DNA from: CAYQQJ01 sp964419935
Lineage (GTDB): Bacteria; Pseudomonadota; Gammaproteobacteria; Pseudomonadales; Cellvibrionaceae
DNA length: 64,000 bases
Direction of reading: 5' to 3'
NCBI GenBank assembly: GCA_964419935.1
Contig: CAYQQJ010000017.1
Coordinates: forward strand, 1 to 64,000
The position numbers and the translations under genes were made by a program. The notes below the pieces were generated by a model. That model was not told where the DNA came from and made no database searches. It saw only the letters and a list, made by a program, of their open reading frames with translations. Shown here one piece after another: positions 25,825 through 35,251 of the stretch. The first letter of the stretch is position 1. The number at the start of each line of letters is the position of its first letter.

Positions 25825-25932
25825 GTTTGTCATCAGGGGTGGACCTTTTGAAAAGGCATGAACACATCCCTGTGGCTCTCCCGCGGCATCCCTGCCGCGA
25901 GGGTTTCAAAAGGTCCACCCCTGATGACAAAC
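25825..25932 (+). repeat. 29-52-29 nested hairpin element, copy 4
   Basis: Arms 25825-25853 and 25904-25932 are a perfect 29 bp inverted repeat beginning GTTTGTCATCAGGGG. The 50 nt core holds CACATCCCTGTGGCTC and the inner hairpin CGCGGC-ATCCCT-GCCGCG. Compared with copy 1 the arms differ at three positions, changed on both sides. It lies 106 bp after the adaptor gene and occupies the 336 bp gap before trpF, in which no gene is seen. Confidence 0.9.
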
Positions 25933-26054
25933 TCTTTTGAGTGCCCTCGATAGGGCGGCGTCTTCGATAAACTCGACAATCAAAGTTGGGGGCTTCTAGC
26001 CTGTATCTCCCAGCATCTGATAAGATTGCACGTTTTCTCAGCGATCATTTCCCT

Positions 26055-26705
26055 ATGGCACTCAGCACCCGAGTCAAAATCTGTGGCATTACCCGTGTTG
26101 ACGATGCCCTCGTGGCGGGCTCAGCCGGGGCCGATGCCATAGGCATCATTTTTTACCCCCGCAGCTCCCGCTATGTCAGCGACCTGGGCCTCGCGCGGGA
26201 AATCGCGCTGGCGGTTGGACCATTTGTTACAACAACGGCGCTTTTCGTGGACCCGGAACAGGCCTGGGTAGAGCAAGTTCTTGCATCAGTGCCGGTTGGC
26301 CTGCTGCAGTTCCACGGCAGTGAATCCGCGTCATTTTGCGAGCAGTTCGGCCGTCCGTACATCAAGGCGTTGCCCATGAGGCCGGACCTCGATGTGCAGC
26401 AGGATATCGCGCGGTACCATGGCGCCAGTGGCATTCTGCTGGATGCCTACAATCCGGCTCAGGCCGGCGGTACCGGTGAGACATTTGACTGGACCCGGGT
26501 GCCAACCGATGCCCACAAGCCGATCATTCTCGCTGGAGGGCTGACGCCAGCCAATGTCGCGGCGGCTGTCGCCCAGGTCACACCCGCCGGCGTTGATGTG
26601 AGCGGCGGGGTGGAGCTATCTGTTGATGGCGAACAACAATACGGCATCAAAGACAGTATTAAAGTGGTGGACTTCGTGCGCCGCGCTAAATTTGGAGACG
26701 AGTAG
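26055..26705 (+). CDS. trpF: Phosphoribosylanthranilate isomerase
   Basis: Amadori rearrangement of N-(5-phosphoribosyl)anthranilate in tryptophan synthesis. A (beta/alpha)8 barrel of 216 residues, beginning MALSTRVKICGIT, where the CGIT cysteine is catalytic; the general-acid aspartate is in LLDAYNP, and ILAGGLTPANV forms the phosphate site. ATG 26055 matches the family N-terminus; a TTG at 25986 would add 23 unconserved residues. There is little ribosome-site sequence. It overlaps trpB by one base (TAGTG). Confidence 0.96.
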   Translation: MALSTRVKICGITRVDDALVAGSAGADAIGIIFYPRSSRYVSDLGLAREIALAVGPFVTTTALFVDPEQAWVEQVLASVPVGLLQFHGSESASFCEQFGRPYIKALPMRPDLDVQQDIARYHGASGILLDAYNPAQAGGTGETFDWTRVPTDAHKPIILAGGLTPANVAAAVAQVTPAGVDVSGGVELSVDGEQQYGIKDSIKVVDFVRRAKFGDE

Positions 26706-27931
26706 TGAGTAAAGTGAAACAGACACCGGTGGTCGACTACAGTGCGATGCCGGACGCGTCCGGTCATTTTGGCCAGTTTGGCGGCCGCTTTGTGTCCGAA
26801 ACCCTGATCCACGCTCTGGATGAGCTCAAGGACATTTATTTTCGTCTGAAAGACGATCCGAACTTTCAGGCCGAGTTTGACAAGGATCTGGCCCACTACG
26901 TCGGCCGTCCGTCACCGCTTTATTTTGCCGAGCGCTGGACCCGGGAGCTGGGCGGGGCGCAAATCTATTTGAAGCGCGAAGATCTCAATCACACGGGCGC
27001 CCACAAGGTCAACAACACGATTGGGCAGGCACTGCTGGCGAAATATACCGGCAAAAAGCGGGTTATCGCTGAAACCGGGGCGGGCCAGCACGGCGTTGCC
27101 ACGGCGACCGTTGCCGCACGTCTGGGTCTTGAATGTGTGGTGTACATGGGTGCCGAAGACGTCAAACGGCAGTCCCTCAACGTATATCGTATGAAGCTCT
27201 TGGGTGCCCAGGTAATTCCCGTGCATTCGGGCTCGCGCACTCTGAAAGACGCTATGAACGAAGCCATGCGCGACTGGGTCACCAACGTGGACGACACGTT
27301 CTATATCATCGGCACCGTCGCCGGTCCCCATCCCTATCCGCAGCTGGTGCGGGATTTTCAATCCGTTATCGGCCGGGAAGCGCGGGAACAGTGCCTGGCG
27401 ATGACCGGCAAGTTGCCCAAGGCGCTGGTGGCCTGCGTTGGTGGCGGTTCCAATGCGATCGGCTTGTTCCACCCGTTTCTGGATGATGCTGAGGTTGATA
27501 TGTATGGCGTGGAAGCCGGTGGCCTTGGGGTGGAGACTGGCCGACATGCCGCGCCACTCAATGACGGTATTCCCGGCGTATTGCACGGCAACCGCACCTA
27601 TCTGATGGAAGACGAAAACGGGCAGATCATCGAAACCCATTCCATTTCCGCCGGCCTGGACTACCCGGGTGTAGGCCCGGAACACGCCTGGCTCAAGGAT
27701 ATCGGTCGCGTCGAGTATGTTCCCATCAATGATGATGAGGCCATGGCCGCCTTCCGCAAGCTGACGCGCAATGAGGGTATAATGCCCGCCCTCGAATCGT
27801 CCCACGCGGTCGCCTACGCCGAAAAACTGGCGCCGCGCTTGTCGCCGGAGGACATTATCATCGTGAACTTGTCCGGGCGCGGCGATAAGGACATTCTCAC
27901 CGTTGCAGAAATTGACGGCATCAAGGTATGA
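26705..27931 (+). CDS. trpB: Tryptophan synthase beta chain
   Basis: PLP enzyme joining indole and serine to make tryptophan. 408 residues; the PLP lysine is Lys101 in HTGAHKVNN, and the phosphate-binding GGGSNAIG and the C-terminal ESSHAVAYA are present. It starts with GTG overlapping the trpF stop and overlaps trpA by four bases (ATGA), so trpF, trpB and trpA are one coupled unit. Confidence 0.98.
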   Translation: MSKVKQTPVVDYSAMPDASGHFGQFGGRFVSETLIHALDELKDIYFRLKDDPNFQAEFDKDLAHYVGRPSPLYFAERWTRELGGAQIYLKREDLNHTGAHKVNNTIGQALLAKYTGKKRVIAETGAGQHGVATATVAARLGLECVVYMGAEDVKRQSLNVYRMKLLGAQVIPVHSGSRTLKDAMNEAMRDWVTNVDDTFYIIGTVAGPHPYPQLVRDFQSVIGREAREQCLAMTGKLPKALVACVGGGSNAIGLFHPFLDDAEVDMYGVEAGGLGVETGRHAAPLNDGIPGVLHGNRTYLMEDENGQIIETHSISAGLDYPGVGPEHAWLKDIGRVEYVPINDDEAMAAFRKLTRNEGIMPALESSHAVAYAEKLAPRLSPEDIIIVNLSGRGDKDILTVAEIDGIKV

Positions 27932-28752
27932 GCAGCATGAATAGAATTACCCAACGCCTGAATAACCTGAAAAGCCAAGGGCGCAAAGCACTGGTCACTT
28001 ATATCGTCAGTGGCGATCCTGACGCACAGGCGACATTGCCGGCGATGCACCAACTGGTTGCCAGCGGGGTGGACATCATCGAGCTGGGCGTGCCTTTTTC
28101 GGACCCTATGGCAGAGGGGCCGACCATCCAGCGCGCCCATGAAAGGGCGCTGGCACACGGCACCAGCCTGACAGACACACTGGAAACCGTGCGAGCTTTT
28201 CGCGAAACCGACACCGAGACTCCGGTGGTACTGATGGGTTACGCCAATCCCGTCGAGCGTATGGGCTACGCAGCGTTTGCCAAGTCGGCATCCCAGGCAG
28301 GTGTGGACGGCATCTTGACCGTGGATTTACCGCCAGAAGAAGCCGAAGCGTTCAATGTTGAACTCAAAGCCGTGGGTATTGAGAATATTTTCCTGATAGC
28401 CCCAACCACCACCACCGCGCGTATTGAACATATTGCCTCTCTGGCCGGCGGCTTCTTGTATTATGTTTCCCTCAAAGGCGTGACCGGCGCCGGTCATTTG
28501 GATACGGCTTCCGTAGAGGCTAAACTGCATGACATTCGCGCGCATTCCGATCTGCCTGTGCTGGTTGGCTTCGGCATCAAAGATGCGGCCAGCGCCAGGG
28601 CCGTGGCGGATGTGTCTGACGGTGTGGTGATTGGCAGTGTATTGGTGGACGCCATGGGCCAATTGGCGGCCGAGGGTGATAAACAAGTTTGTCAGGCACT
28701 TGATGCACTGGTGAAGCCTATTCGATCGGGTCTGGATGCAGCAAACGCATAA
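27928..28752 (+). CDS. trpA: Tryptophan synthase alpha chain
   Basis: Cleaves indole-3-glycerol phosphate to indole, which is channelled to TrpB. 274 residues; catalytic Glu in IIELGVPFSDPMAEGP and Asp in GILTVDLPPEEA are visible, with YYVSLKGVTGAG in the phosphate region. The family usually reads SDPxADGP, so the Glu in place of Asp before GP is a mild variation. Next gene accD starts 24 bp later. Confidence 0.98.
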   Translation: MSSMNRITQRLNNLKSQGRKALVTYIVSGDPDAQATLPAMHQLVASGVDIIELGVPFSDPMAEGPTIQRAHERALAHGTSLTDTLETVRAFRETDTETPVVLMGYANPVERMGYAAFAKSASQAGVDGILTVDLPPEEAEAFNVELKAVGIENIFLIAPTTTTARIEHIASLAGGFLYYVSLKGVTGAGHLDTASVEAKLHDIRAHSDLPVLVGFGIKDAASARAVADVSDGVVIGSVLVDAMGQLAAEGDKQVCQALDALVKPIRSGLDAANA

Positions 28753-28776
28753 GCACCACTATAAGAGAACGAATTT

Positions 28777-29640
28777 ATGAGTTGGATTGACCGAATTGTA
28801 CCCAGCGTTGTGCGTTCCGAAGGCAAGCGCGGTTCCAGTAAAGTGCCTGAGGGCCTGTGGAAGAAATGTACCAAGTGTACCGCGGTGCTTTATCGCCCGG
28901 AACTGGAAAAACTGCTGGACGTCTGCCCCAAATGTGATCACCACATGCGCATCGGTGCCCGTCGCCGCATCGATGTTTTTCTCGATGAAGAAGGCCGCGA
29001 AGAACTGGCCACCGACGTATTACCGATCGACCGACTTAAATTCAAGGATGTGAAAAAATACAAGGATCGCCTCACTACGGCGCAAAAGGCGACCGGTGAG
29101 AAAGATGCACTGGTGGCGATGTCCGGCACCTTGAAAGGCCAACCGGTTGTGGTCTGTGCATTCGAATTTGCGTTTCATGGCGGCTCCATGGGTTACGTGG
29201 TCGGCGAGCGTTTTACCCGCGCAGCGCAATTGGCGTTGGAAGAAAAGCGGCCTCTGGTGTGCTTTACGGCAACCGGCGGTGCGCGCATGCAGGAGGCTTT
29301 GATCTCGCTGATGCAGATGGCCAAGACCAGCGCGGTGGTTGAAAAGCTCAAGCAGAACGGTATTCCTTACATATCTGTCATGACCGACCCGGTCTACGGT
29401 GGTGTCTCTGCCAGTCTCGCTTTGCTCGGCGACATCAATGCGGCAGAACCTGGCGCGCGGGCAGGTTTTGCCGGTCCGAATATCATTGAGCAAACCATTC
29501 GCCAGAAACTGCCCAAAGGCTTCCAGCGCAGCGAGTTTCTGCTGGAGCACGGAGCCATCGATCTGATCATTCACCGGAATGATATGCGTGATCGGGTGGC
29601 ATCCTTGCTGGCGAAGATGACTCACCGTCCCGCTGCCTGA
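28777..29640 (+). CDS. accD: Acetyl-CoA carboxylase carboxyltransferase subunit beta
   Basis: Beta subunit of the carboxyltransferase that makes malonyl-CoA for fatty acid synthesis. 287 residues. The N-terminal zinc ribbon is at about residues 29-51 (KCTKC ... VCPKC). The crotonase-type core includes FTATGGARMQEALISLMQM and the oxyanion region PVYGGVSASLALLGDI. Placement between trpA and folC is widely conserved in gammaproteobacteria. Confidence 0.98.
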   Translation: MSWIDRIVPSVVRSEGKRGSSKVPEGLWKKCTKCTAVLYRPELEKLLDVCPKCDHHMRIGARRRIDVFLDEEGREELATDVLPIDRLKFKDVKKYKDRLTTAQKATGEKDALVAMSGTLKGQPVVVCAFEFAFHGGSMGYVVGERFTRAAQLALEEKRPLVCFTATGGARMQEALISLMQMAKTSAVVEKLKQNGIPYISVMTDPVYGGVSASLALLGDINAAEPGARAGFAGPNIIEQTIRQKLPKGFQRSEFLLEHGAIDLIIHRNDMRDRVASLLAKMTHRPAA

Positions 29641-29648
29641 ATCCATTC

Positions 29649-30956
29649 GTGCGCTTTGATAGCCTAGAGGGTTGGCTGGCATGGCAGGAAACCTGCCATC
29701 CGCGGGAAATTGATCTGGGCCTTGCGCGCATCCACGAAGTTGCGCAGCGCCTCGATCTGCTGCACCCGGAAGCCACCGTTATCACCGTCTCCGGCACCAA
29801 CGGCAAAGGCTCCTGCGTTGCCACCCTTGAGGCGCTGCTCTTGGCCCAAGGCGAGACGGCGGGAGCCTACACATCGCCGCATCTCCAACGTTATAACGAA
29901 CGTATCCGCGTCGATGGACTGCCCGCAACGGATGCCGATATCTGTGCCGCTTTTGCAGCCATTGATGAGGCTCGCGGTGATATTTCCCTCTCTTATTTCG
30001 AATTCGGAACTCTGGCGGCTTTTTGGCTTTTCCGAAAGGCCGGCGTGCGCTTCTGGCTGTTGGAAGTAGGGTTGGGCGGCCGGTTGGACGCGACCAATAT
30101 CATTGATACGCAAGTTGCGGTGGTCACCAGTATCGCAATTGATCACGAGCAGTGGCTCGGTAGCGACCGGGAAACAATCGGCCGCGAGAAGGCGGGTATC
30201 TTTCGTCATGGCCGCCCGGTCATCTGCGCGGACCGCAATGTACCGAACTCGGTCATTAACCGCGCCGAAGACCTGCAATGCCCGCTTTACCTGGTGGGCC
30301 GGGAGTTTGACTGGCAGCTACAGCCGGAAGGTGATCGCTGTACATTTACTTTGATGTCCAAGGGTGAGTCACAAACGCTGGACTTGCCAAAACCACGGTT
30401 ACCCGCAGCGAGCGTGGCTGCCGCCATACAGGTACTGGAGCTGCTCGAGCAGTTGCCATCGAGCTCGGTCACGGGTGAAGCCCTGGCTGCACTGTCCTTG
30501 CCAGGCCGTTTCCAGCAAATAATAGTGGCGCAAAAGCCGGTTTATCTCGACGTCGCACACAATCCGGCTGCGGCTGATCATCTTGCTGTCAATCTGCAGC
30601 AGGCCGGTGTGGCTGACATGGCCGCTATTGTGGCCATGATGGCGGACAAGGATATCCGCGCGAGCCTCGGTCCTCTGATACCCTATGTCAGGCATTGGTG
30701 GCTGGCCTCACTGCCGGATGTGCCACGAGCGGCACCGCCAGAGACACTGCAAACCGTGTTGTTGGATCTGGGTGTGGCGCAAGAGCAGATCACATTGGGT
30801 TCAACAGTGGCTGAAACCGTGCAACAGGTATTGTTGGATCGCGACCAAGCGTCATCGGCGACACTCGCCTCGGGTTGCAGAGCGGTGCTGATTACTGGTT
30901 CATTCTTCACGGTATCCGCCGCATTGGACAGTTTGGGCGAAGTAACCAAAACATGA
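29649..30956 (+). CDS. folC: Dihydrofolate synthase / folylpolyglutamate synthase
   Basis: Adds glutamate to dihydropteroate and then to folates. 435 residues, Mur-ligase fold: ATP loop VSGTNGKGSCVA (about residues 45-56), substrate loop YTSPHLQRYNERIR, and metal-binding LEVGLGGRLDATN. Starts with GTG eight bases after accD, suggesting coupling. The C-terminal domain is complete. Confidence 0.96.
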   Translation: MRFDSLEGWLAWQETCHPREIDLGLARIHEVAQRLDLLHPEATVITVSGTNGKGSCVATLEALLLAQGETAGAYTSPHLQRYNERIRVDGLPATDADICAAFAAIDEARGDISLSYFEFGTLAAFWLFRKAGVRFWLLEVGLGGRLDATNIIDTQVAVVTSIAIDHEQWLGSDRETIGREKAGIFRHGRPVICADRNVPNSVINRAEDLQCPLYLVGREFDWQLQPEGDRCTFTLMSKGESQTLDLPKPRLPAASVAAAIQVLELLEQLPSSSVTGEALAALSLPGRFQQIIVAQKPVYLDVAHNPAAADHLAVNLQQAGVADMAAIVAMMADKDIRASLGPLIPYVRHWWLASLPDVPRAAPPETLQTVLLDLGVAQEQITLGSTVAETVQQVLLDRDQASSATLASGCRAVLITGSFFTVSAALDSLGEVTKT

Positions 30957-31042
30957 ATTTTTCGGCGTCTTCGAAGCGCGAAACCGAAGCTTGCTAACTT
31001 CAAAGTTGTTAATTTCAAGCCTTTAAATTTAGGTATCGGACA

Positions 31043-31651
31043 ATGGATGACGGACTGAAACAGCGATTGATTGGTGCCGTTGTGCTATTGGCACTGGCTG
31101 TTATTTTCGTGCCGGTGATTTTTGATCGCGAACAATTGCAGCCTGTCGATCGGCAGACACAGATCCCACTCGCACCGGATATTGTGCCAGTCGTGATTCC
31201 TGAACCGGAAATTACCGCGCAGGTTGAGCCAGCACCACCGCTCGAGGAGGTGTTCCTTCCGGAGGAACCACCGGTTGTGGAGCTGCCGGCCACTGTGACC
31301 GGCACAGACGTGGAGGTTCCTGATCTCGATGTGGTTGAGAATGCCTCTGAATCTATCCCCGAGCTCAAGACCTCAGCCCCAGGAGCCCCGGACCTGAACG
31401 AGCAAGGCGTGCCCGAGGCCTGGGTGTTGCAGGTTGCCAGCTTCAAGAGCGCCGAGCGCGCAAGTGAGCTGCAAAAAAAGCTGTCGGATGACGGCTACAC
31501 CGCCTACACACGCCTGGTAACGGCCGGCGAGGGCAAAATGACCCGCCTGTTCGTCGGCCCGAAGCTCGACAAAGCCCGGCTGCTGCAAGAGCAGGCGGAA
31601 ATCGAAGAGAAATTCCAGCTTTCTACCTTTATTTTAAAGTTTGAGCCTTAG
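31043..31651 (+). CDS. dedD: SPOR-domain cell-division protein (DedD-like)
   Basis: 202 residues: short cytoplasmic N-terminus, one transmembrane helix (about 10-27, GAVVLLALAVIFVPVIF), a Pro/Glu/Val-rich periplasmic linker, and a C-terminal SPOR domain (about 127-202, starting WVLQVASFKSAERA) that binds denuded septal peptidoglycan. Position between folC and cvpA matches DedD of Pseudomonas and E. coli. The symbol is by position and architecture; other SPOR proteins cannot be ruled out by sequence alone. Confidence 0.88.
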   Translation: MDDGLKQRLIGAVVLLALAVIFVPVIFDREQLQPVDRQTQIPLAPDIVPVVIPEPEITAQVEPAPPLEEVFLPEEPPVVELPATVTGTDVEVPDLDVVENASESIPELKTSAPGAPDLNEQGVPEAWVLQVASFKSAERASELQKKLSDDGYTAYTRLVTAGEGKMTRLFVGPKLDKARLLQEQAEIEEKFQLSTFILKFEP

Positions 31652-31688
31652 TCACTCATTGCTGTGTTTAGGGGTATTCAGCCAGCCC

Positions 31689-31798
31689 CCGGAGCGTACA
31701 GGGTGAAGGTTTGGCAAACGTGGTGAACCCATCCATGGGGACTGCCCCACGAGGTCCCTCTCGTGAGGCTTGCCAAACCTTCACCCTGCACGCCCCTG
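31689..31798 (+). repeat. 29-52-29 nested hairpin element, copy 5
   Basis: Arms 31689-31717 and 31770-31798: the inner 19 bp are perfect (CAGGGTGAAGGTTTGGCAA), with three mismatches further out. The 52 nt core (31718-31769) reads ACGTGGTGAACCC, ATCCATGGGGACTGC, then the inner hairpin CACGAG-GTCCCT-CTCGTG. The core is the most diverged of the six but keeps its exact length. It lies 37 bp after dedD; no gene is seen in the 314 bp gap to cvpA. Confidence 0.8.
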
Positions 31799-31965
31799 GC
31801 CGCATCGAGCTTGTACTTCTTGTCACACGGCGTGTCATTAGGATCCGGAACAGAAGCACCGCCACTACCATTTTACGAACGTGCTCGGACGCATGCTGGT
31901 TTCGCGCCAGTGCCGCGCTCTGTTAGAATTGCACTCCTTTCCCGAGCGGATTCGAAAAATCTCAC

Positions 31966-32463
31966 ATGAATTGGGCCGACTGGACTATTCTTGCCATACT
32001 GATTGTTTCCTGCCTGATCAGCCTCAGACGCGGATTTGTCAAAGAAGCACTGTCAATGGTCAACTGGGTACTGGCGTTTATCGTTGCCATGACCTTTCGC
32101 GAACAACTATCGACTCTACTGGAATCGCAAATTGCCACGCCATCGGTGCGTGAAATGGTTGCCTTCGGCATATTGTTTGCCGCCACTCTGGTGATTGGCG
32201 CCATGGTCAATCATTTGGTGGGCGAGTTGGTGCGAATGACAGGCTTGAGCGGTACTGATCGGCTGTTCGGTATGGTATTTGGCCTGATTCGGGGCTTTAT
32301 CGTGGTAATGGCGTTACTTTTGTTACTGCCGATAGTCATTCCCATTGACCAGGATTCATGGTGGCAGGAGTCGGCACTGATACCGAAGTTTCTGACATTT
32401 GAAGATTGGGCCCGCGAGACTGCTCGTGGGTTTACCGGTTTTATCGTAAATTTATTCGAGTGA
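31966..32463 (+). CDS. cvpA: CvpA family inner-membrane protein
   Basis: 165 residues with four hydrophobic segments (about 5-25, 29-47, 63-85, 101-125). Opens MNWADWTILAILIVSCLISLRRG as in the colicin V production family. In E. coli it is needed for colicin V export and for envelope robustness; the molecular role is not settled. It sits 13 bp before purF, the classical arrangement. No clear ribosome site precedes the ATG. Confidence 0.95.
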   Translation: MNWADWTILAILIVSCLISLRRGFVKEALSMVNWVLAFIVAMTFREQLSTLLESQIATPSVREMVAFGILFAATLVIGAMVNHLVGELVRMTGLSGTDRLFGMVFGLIRGFIVVMALLLLLPIVIPIDQDSWWQESALIPKFLTFEDWARETARGFTGFIVNLFE

Positions 32464-32476
32464 GGTATAGGCCTGT

Positions 32477-33991
32477 ATGTGCGGCATTGTTGGAATGGTC
32501 GGTAAAGGTAATGTCAACGTGGCGCTCTATGACGCGCTGACAATGCTGCAACACCGCGGACAGGACGCCGCCGGCATCATGACGTGTCACAACGGCAAGC
32601 TCGCGCAGCAGAAAGCCGTTGGTCTGGTTAAAGATGTGTTTCGCACTCGCCACATGCAGCGCTTGGTCGGCAATATGGGTATCGGCCACGTGCGCTATCC
32701 TACCGCCGGTAGCACCGGCCCCGCGCTGGCTCAGCCATTTTATGTGAACTCTCCCTACGGCATTGCTCTGGCGCACAACGGCAATTTGATCAATGCCGAG
32801 CAGCTGAGCCAGGATCTTTTCAAGGACGACTTGCGCCACGTCAATACGGACTCGGATTCCGAAGTACTGCTCAATGTCTTTGCCCACGAGCTGGGTGTGC
32901 AGGACAAGCTGCGGCCAGCGCCGGAAGACGTCTTTGCGGCGGTGGCCGGTGTTCACAAACGCGTGCGCGGTGGCTACGCAGTGGTATCCCTGATTGCCAG
33001 TTACGGTGTACTGGGCTTCCGGGACCCGAACGGCATCCGCCCGTTGGTTTTTGGTGGCCGTCAAACCGATAGTGGTACCGAGTATATGATTGCGTCGGAG
33101 AGTGCAGCGCTGGATGTGCTCGGCTTTAAATTGATCCGTGACGTGGCGCCCGGTGAAGCGGTTTACATCACCAGTGATGGCGAGCTGCACACCCAGCAAT
33201 GTGCGGAAAACCCCAAGTTAAGCCCATGCATTTTCGAGCATGTCTATTTTGCGCGGCCGGACTCCATCATGGACGGCGTGTCTGTTTACAAGGCGCGCCT
33301 GCGTCAGGGTGAACGCCTGGCGGAAAAGATCCTGCGTCTGCGGCCGGATCACGACATCGACGTGGTTATTCCCATCCCCGACAGTAGCCGGGTCGCCGGT
33401 CAGGCCATGGCGCACAACCTGGGCGTGAAATTCCGCGAGGGGCTGATCAAGAATCGCTATATTGGCCGCACCTTTATCATGCCCGGTCAGCAGCAGCGAC
33501 GAAAATCCGTGCGCCAGAAGCTGAATGCCATTGATCTTGAGTTTCGCGGCAAAAATGTGATGCTGGTGGATGACTCCATTGTGCGTGGCACCACCTGTCA
33601 GCAGATCATCCAGATGGCCCGGGACGCTGGTGCCGCCAAGGTCTACTTCGCCTCAGCGGCGCCAGCGGTGAAATTCCCGAATGTGTATGGTATTGATATG
33701 CCGTCCGCACAGGAGCTGATCGCCCACGGGCGCACTGACGAAGAGGTTTGCAAGGAGATAGGTGCAGACTGGCTGATTTATCAGGACATTGATGATCTGA
33801 TTGCAGCGTCGGCGGAAGGGAATACGGGAATCTCCCTGTTCGACTGCGCGGTTTTCAATGGCGAATACGTCACCGGCGGAGTGGACGAAGAGTATCTGAA
33901 CAAACTGGAACAGGCCCGCAATGACACCGCGAGACACCGGGGTGCAGCGGAAATCGGGCAGAACGCCATTGTGGGAATGCACAACGACTAG
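32477..33991 (+). CDS. purF: Amidophosphoribosyltransferase
   Basis: First committed step of purine synthesis: PRPP plus glutamine to phosphoribosylamine. 504 residues. Cys2 (MCGIVGMVG) is the N-terminal glutaminase nucleophile, with LQHRGQDAAG following. The PRPP-binding loop is MLVDDSIVRGTT in the C-terminal phosphoribosyltransferase domain. GAGGTATAG lies before the ATG. It is probably co-transcribed with cvpA and perhaps metZ, 57 bp downstream. Confidence 0.98.
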   Translation: MCGIVGMVGKGNVNVALYDALTMLQHRGQDAAGIMTCHNGKLAQQKAVGLVKDVFRTRHMQRLVGNMGIGHVRYPTAGSTGPALAQPFYVNSPYGIALAHNGNLINAEQLSQDLFKDDLRHVNTDSDSEVLLNVFAHELGVQDKLRPAPEDVFAAVAGVHKRVRGGYAVVSLIASYGVLGFRDPNGIRPLVFGGRQTDSGTEYMIASESAALDVLGFKLIRDVAPGEAVYITSDGELHTQQCAENPKLSPCIFEHVYFARPDSIMDGVSVYKARLRQGERLAEKILRLRPDHDIDVVIPIPDSSRVAGQAMAHNLGVKFREGLIKNRYIGRTFIMPGQQQRRKSVRQKLNAIDLEFRGKNVMLVDDSIVRGTTCQQIIQMARDAGAAKVYFASAAPAVKFPNVYGIDMPSAQELIAHGRTDEEVCKEIGADWLIYQDIDDLIAASAEGNTGISLFDCAVFNGEYVTGGVDEEYLNKLEQARNDTARHRGAAEIGQNAIVGMHND

Positions 33992-34048
33992 ATGAACCAC
34001 CGAGGCAGGAATTTGCGCCGGCGTACAAAATAACTTCACGAGAAACCC

Positions 34049-35251
34049 ATGACAGATAAACTGGAGCAAGACGACGCTCTTGACGGAGCCGGACTGGACA
34101 CTCTCGCTATTCGTGCGGGCATCCACCGCACCAATGAAGGCGAACACAGCGAAGCAATCTTTGCCACGTCCAGCTATGTATTCGGCTCGGCAGAAGAGGC
34201 GGCGGCGCGCTTTACTGGCGAGCAACCCGGCAACGTCTATTCACGTTACACCAACCCGAGCGTGCGCGCGTTCGAAGAGCGTATCGCGGCTATGGAAGGT
34301 GGCGAGCAGGGCGTGGCCACAGCCTCGGGTATGGCGGCGATCCTGAGCACCTGTATGGCGCTGCTCAGTGCCGGCGATCATGTAATTTGTTCGCGCAGTG
34401 TGTTTGGTACAACCACCAACTTCTTTACCAAATACATGCAGAAGTTCGGTCTGGAAGTGACACTGGTGGATCTGACGGATTTTGAGCAGTGGCAGGCGGC
34501 GTTCAAACCGCGCACGCGGCTATTGTTTGTGGAGACACCGTCGAACCCGCTGGCTGATGTGGCGGATATTGCCCGTCTGGCCGAATTGGCCCACAGCAAC
34601 AACAGCCAGCTGGTGGTCGACAATTGCTTCTGCACTCCAGCACTGCAAAAGCCTTTGGAATTGGGTGCGGACATCATCATCCACTCCGCCACCAAATACC
34701 TTGACGGCCAAGGTCGCTGCCTGGGTGGCGCCGTGGTTGGCCGCAAAGATGCCATGGCAGAAATTACCGGCTTTATACGCACCTGCGGTCCGACCATGAG
34801 CCCGTTCAATGCCTGGGTGTTCAGCAAGGGTCTGGAAACGCTGCGTTTACGCATGGAAGCACATTCATCCAATGCGCAATATCTGGCGGAATGGTTGCAG
34901 CAGCAAGCCGGGGTTGAGCGGGTCTATTATGCGGGTCTGGAGTCACACCCTGGGCACGCTTTGGCCGCCAGACAGCAGCGCGCATTCGGCGGCGTCGTGT
35001 CGTTCGAGCTCAGTGGGGGCCGGGCCGACGCCTGGCGCTTTATCAACGCCATAAAGCTCATGTCGCTCACCGCTAACCTTGGCGACACCAAGTCCACTAT
35101 CGTTCATCCGGCAACCACCACTCACGGTCGGCTGTCTGTCGAAGACAAGCTTGCCGCTGGCATCGGCGAAGGGCTGATCCGGCTGGCGGTGGGCCTGGAA
35201 GATAAACACGATCTGATAAAAGATCTGCAGCGTGGCTTTGCCGCCCTTTAG
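34049..35251 (+). CDS. metZ: O-succinylhomoserine sulfhydrylase
   Basis: PLP enzyme that makes homocysteine directly from O-succinylhomoserine and sulfide (direct sulfhydrylation route to methionine). 400 residues of the Cys/Met metabolism family; YSRYTNPSVRAFEERIAAME near the N-terminus and the PLP lysine Lys216 in IHSATKYLDGQG. Distinguished from MetB by gene order after purF, as in Pseudomonas, and by its GGxxxF-type motifs; a reaction assay would be decisive between sulfhydrylase and synthase. The next gene overlaps its 3' end by 20 bp. Confidence 0.93.
   Translation: MTDKLEQDDALDGAGLDTLAIRAGIHRTNEGEHSEAIFATSSYVFGSAEEAAARFTGEQPGNVYSRYTNPSVRAFEERIAAMEGGEQGVATASGMAAILSTCMALLSAGDHVICSRSVFGTTTNFFTKYMQKFGLEVTLVDLTDFEQWQAAFKPRTRLLFVETPSNPLADVADIARLAELAHSNNSQLVVDNCFCTPALQKPLELGADIIIHSATKYLDGQGRCLGGAVVGRKDAMAEITGFIRTCGPTMSPFNAWVFSKGLETLRLRMEAHSSNAQYLAEWLQQQAGVERVYYAGLESHPGHALAARQQRAFGGVVSFELSGGRADAWRFINAIKLMSLTANLGDTKSTIVHPATTTHGRLSVEDKLAAGIGEGLIRLAVGLEDKHDLIKDLQRGFAAL

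Noticed and set aside
31711..32153. Short plus-strand frames of 67-90 codons across hairpin copy 5 and the cvpA start
   Set aside because: They cross the repeat or overlap cvpA in another frame and show no protein features.
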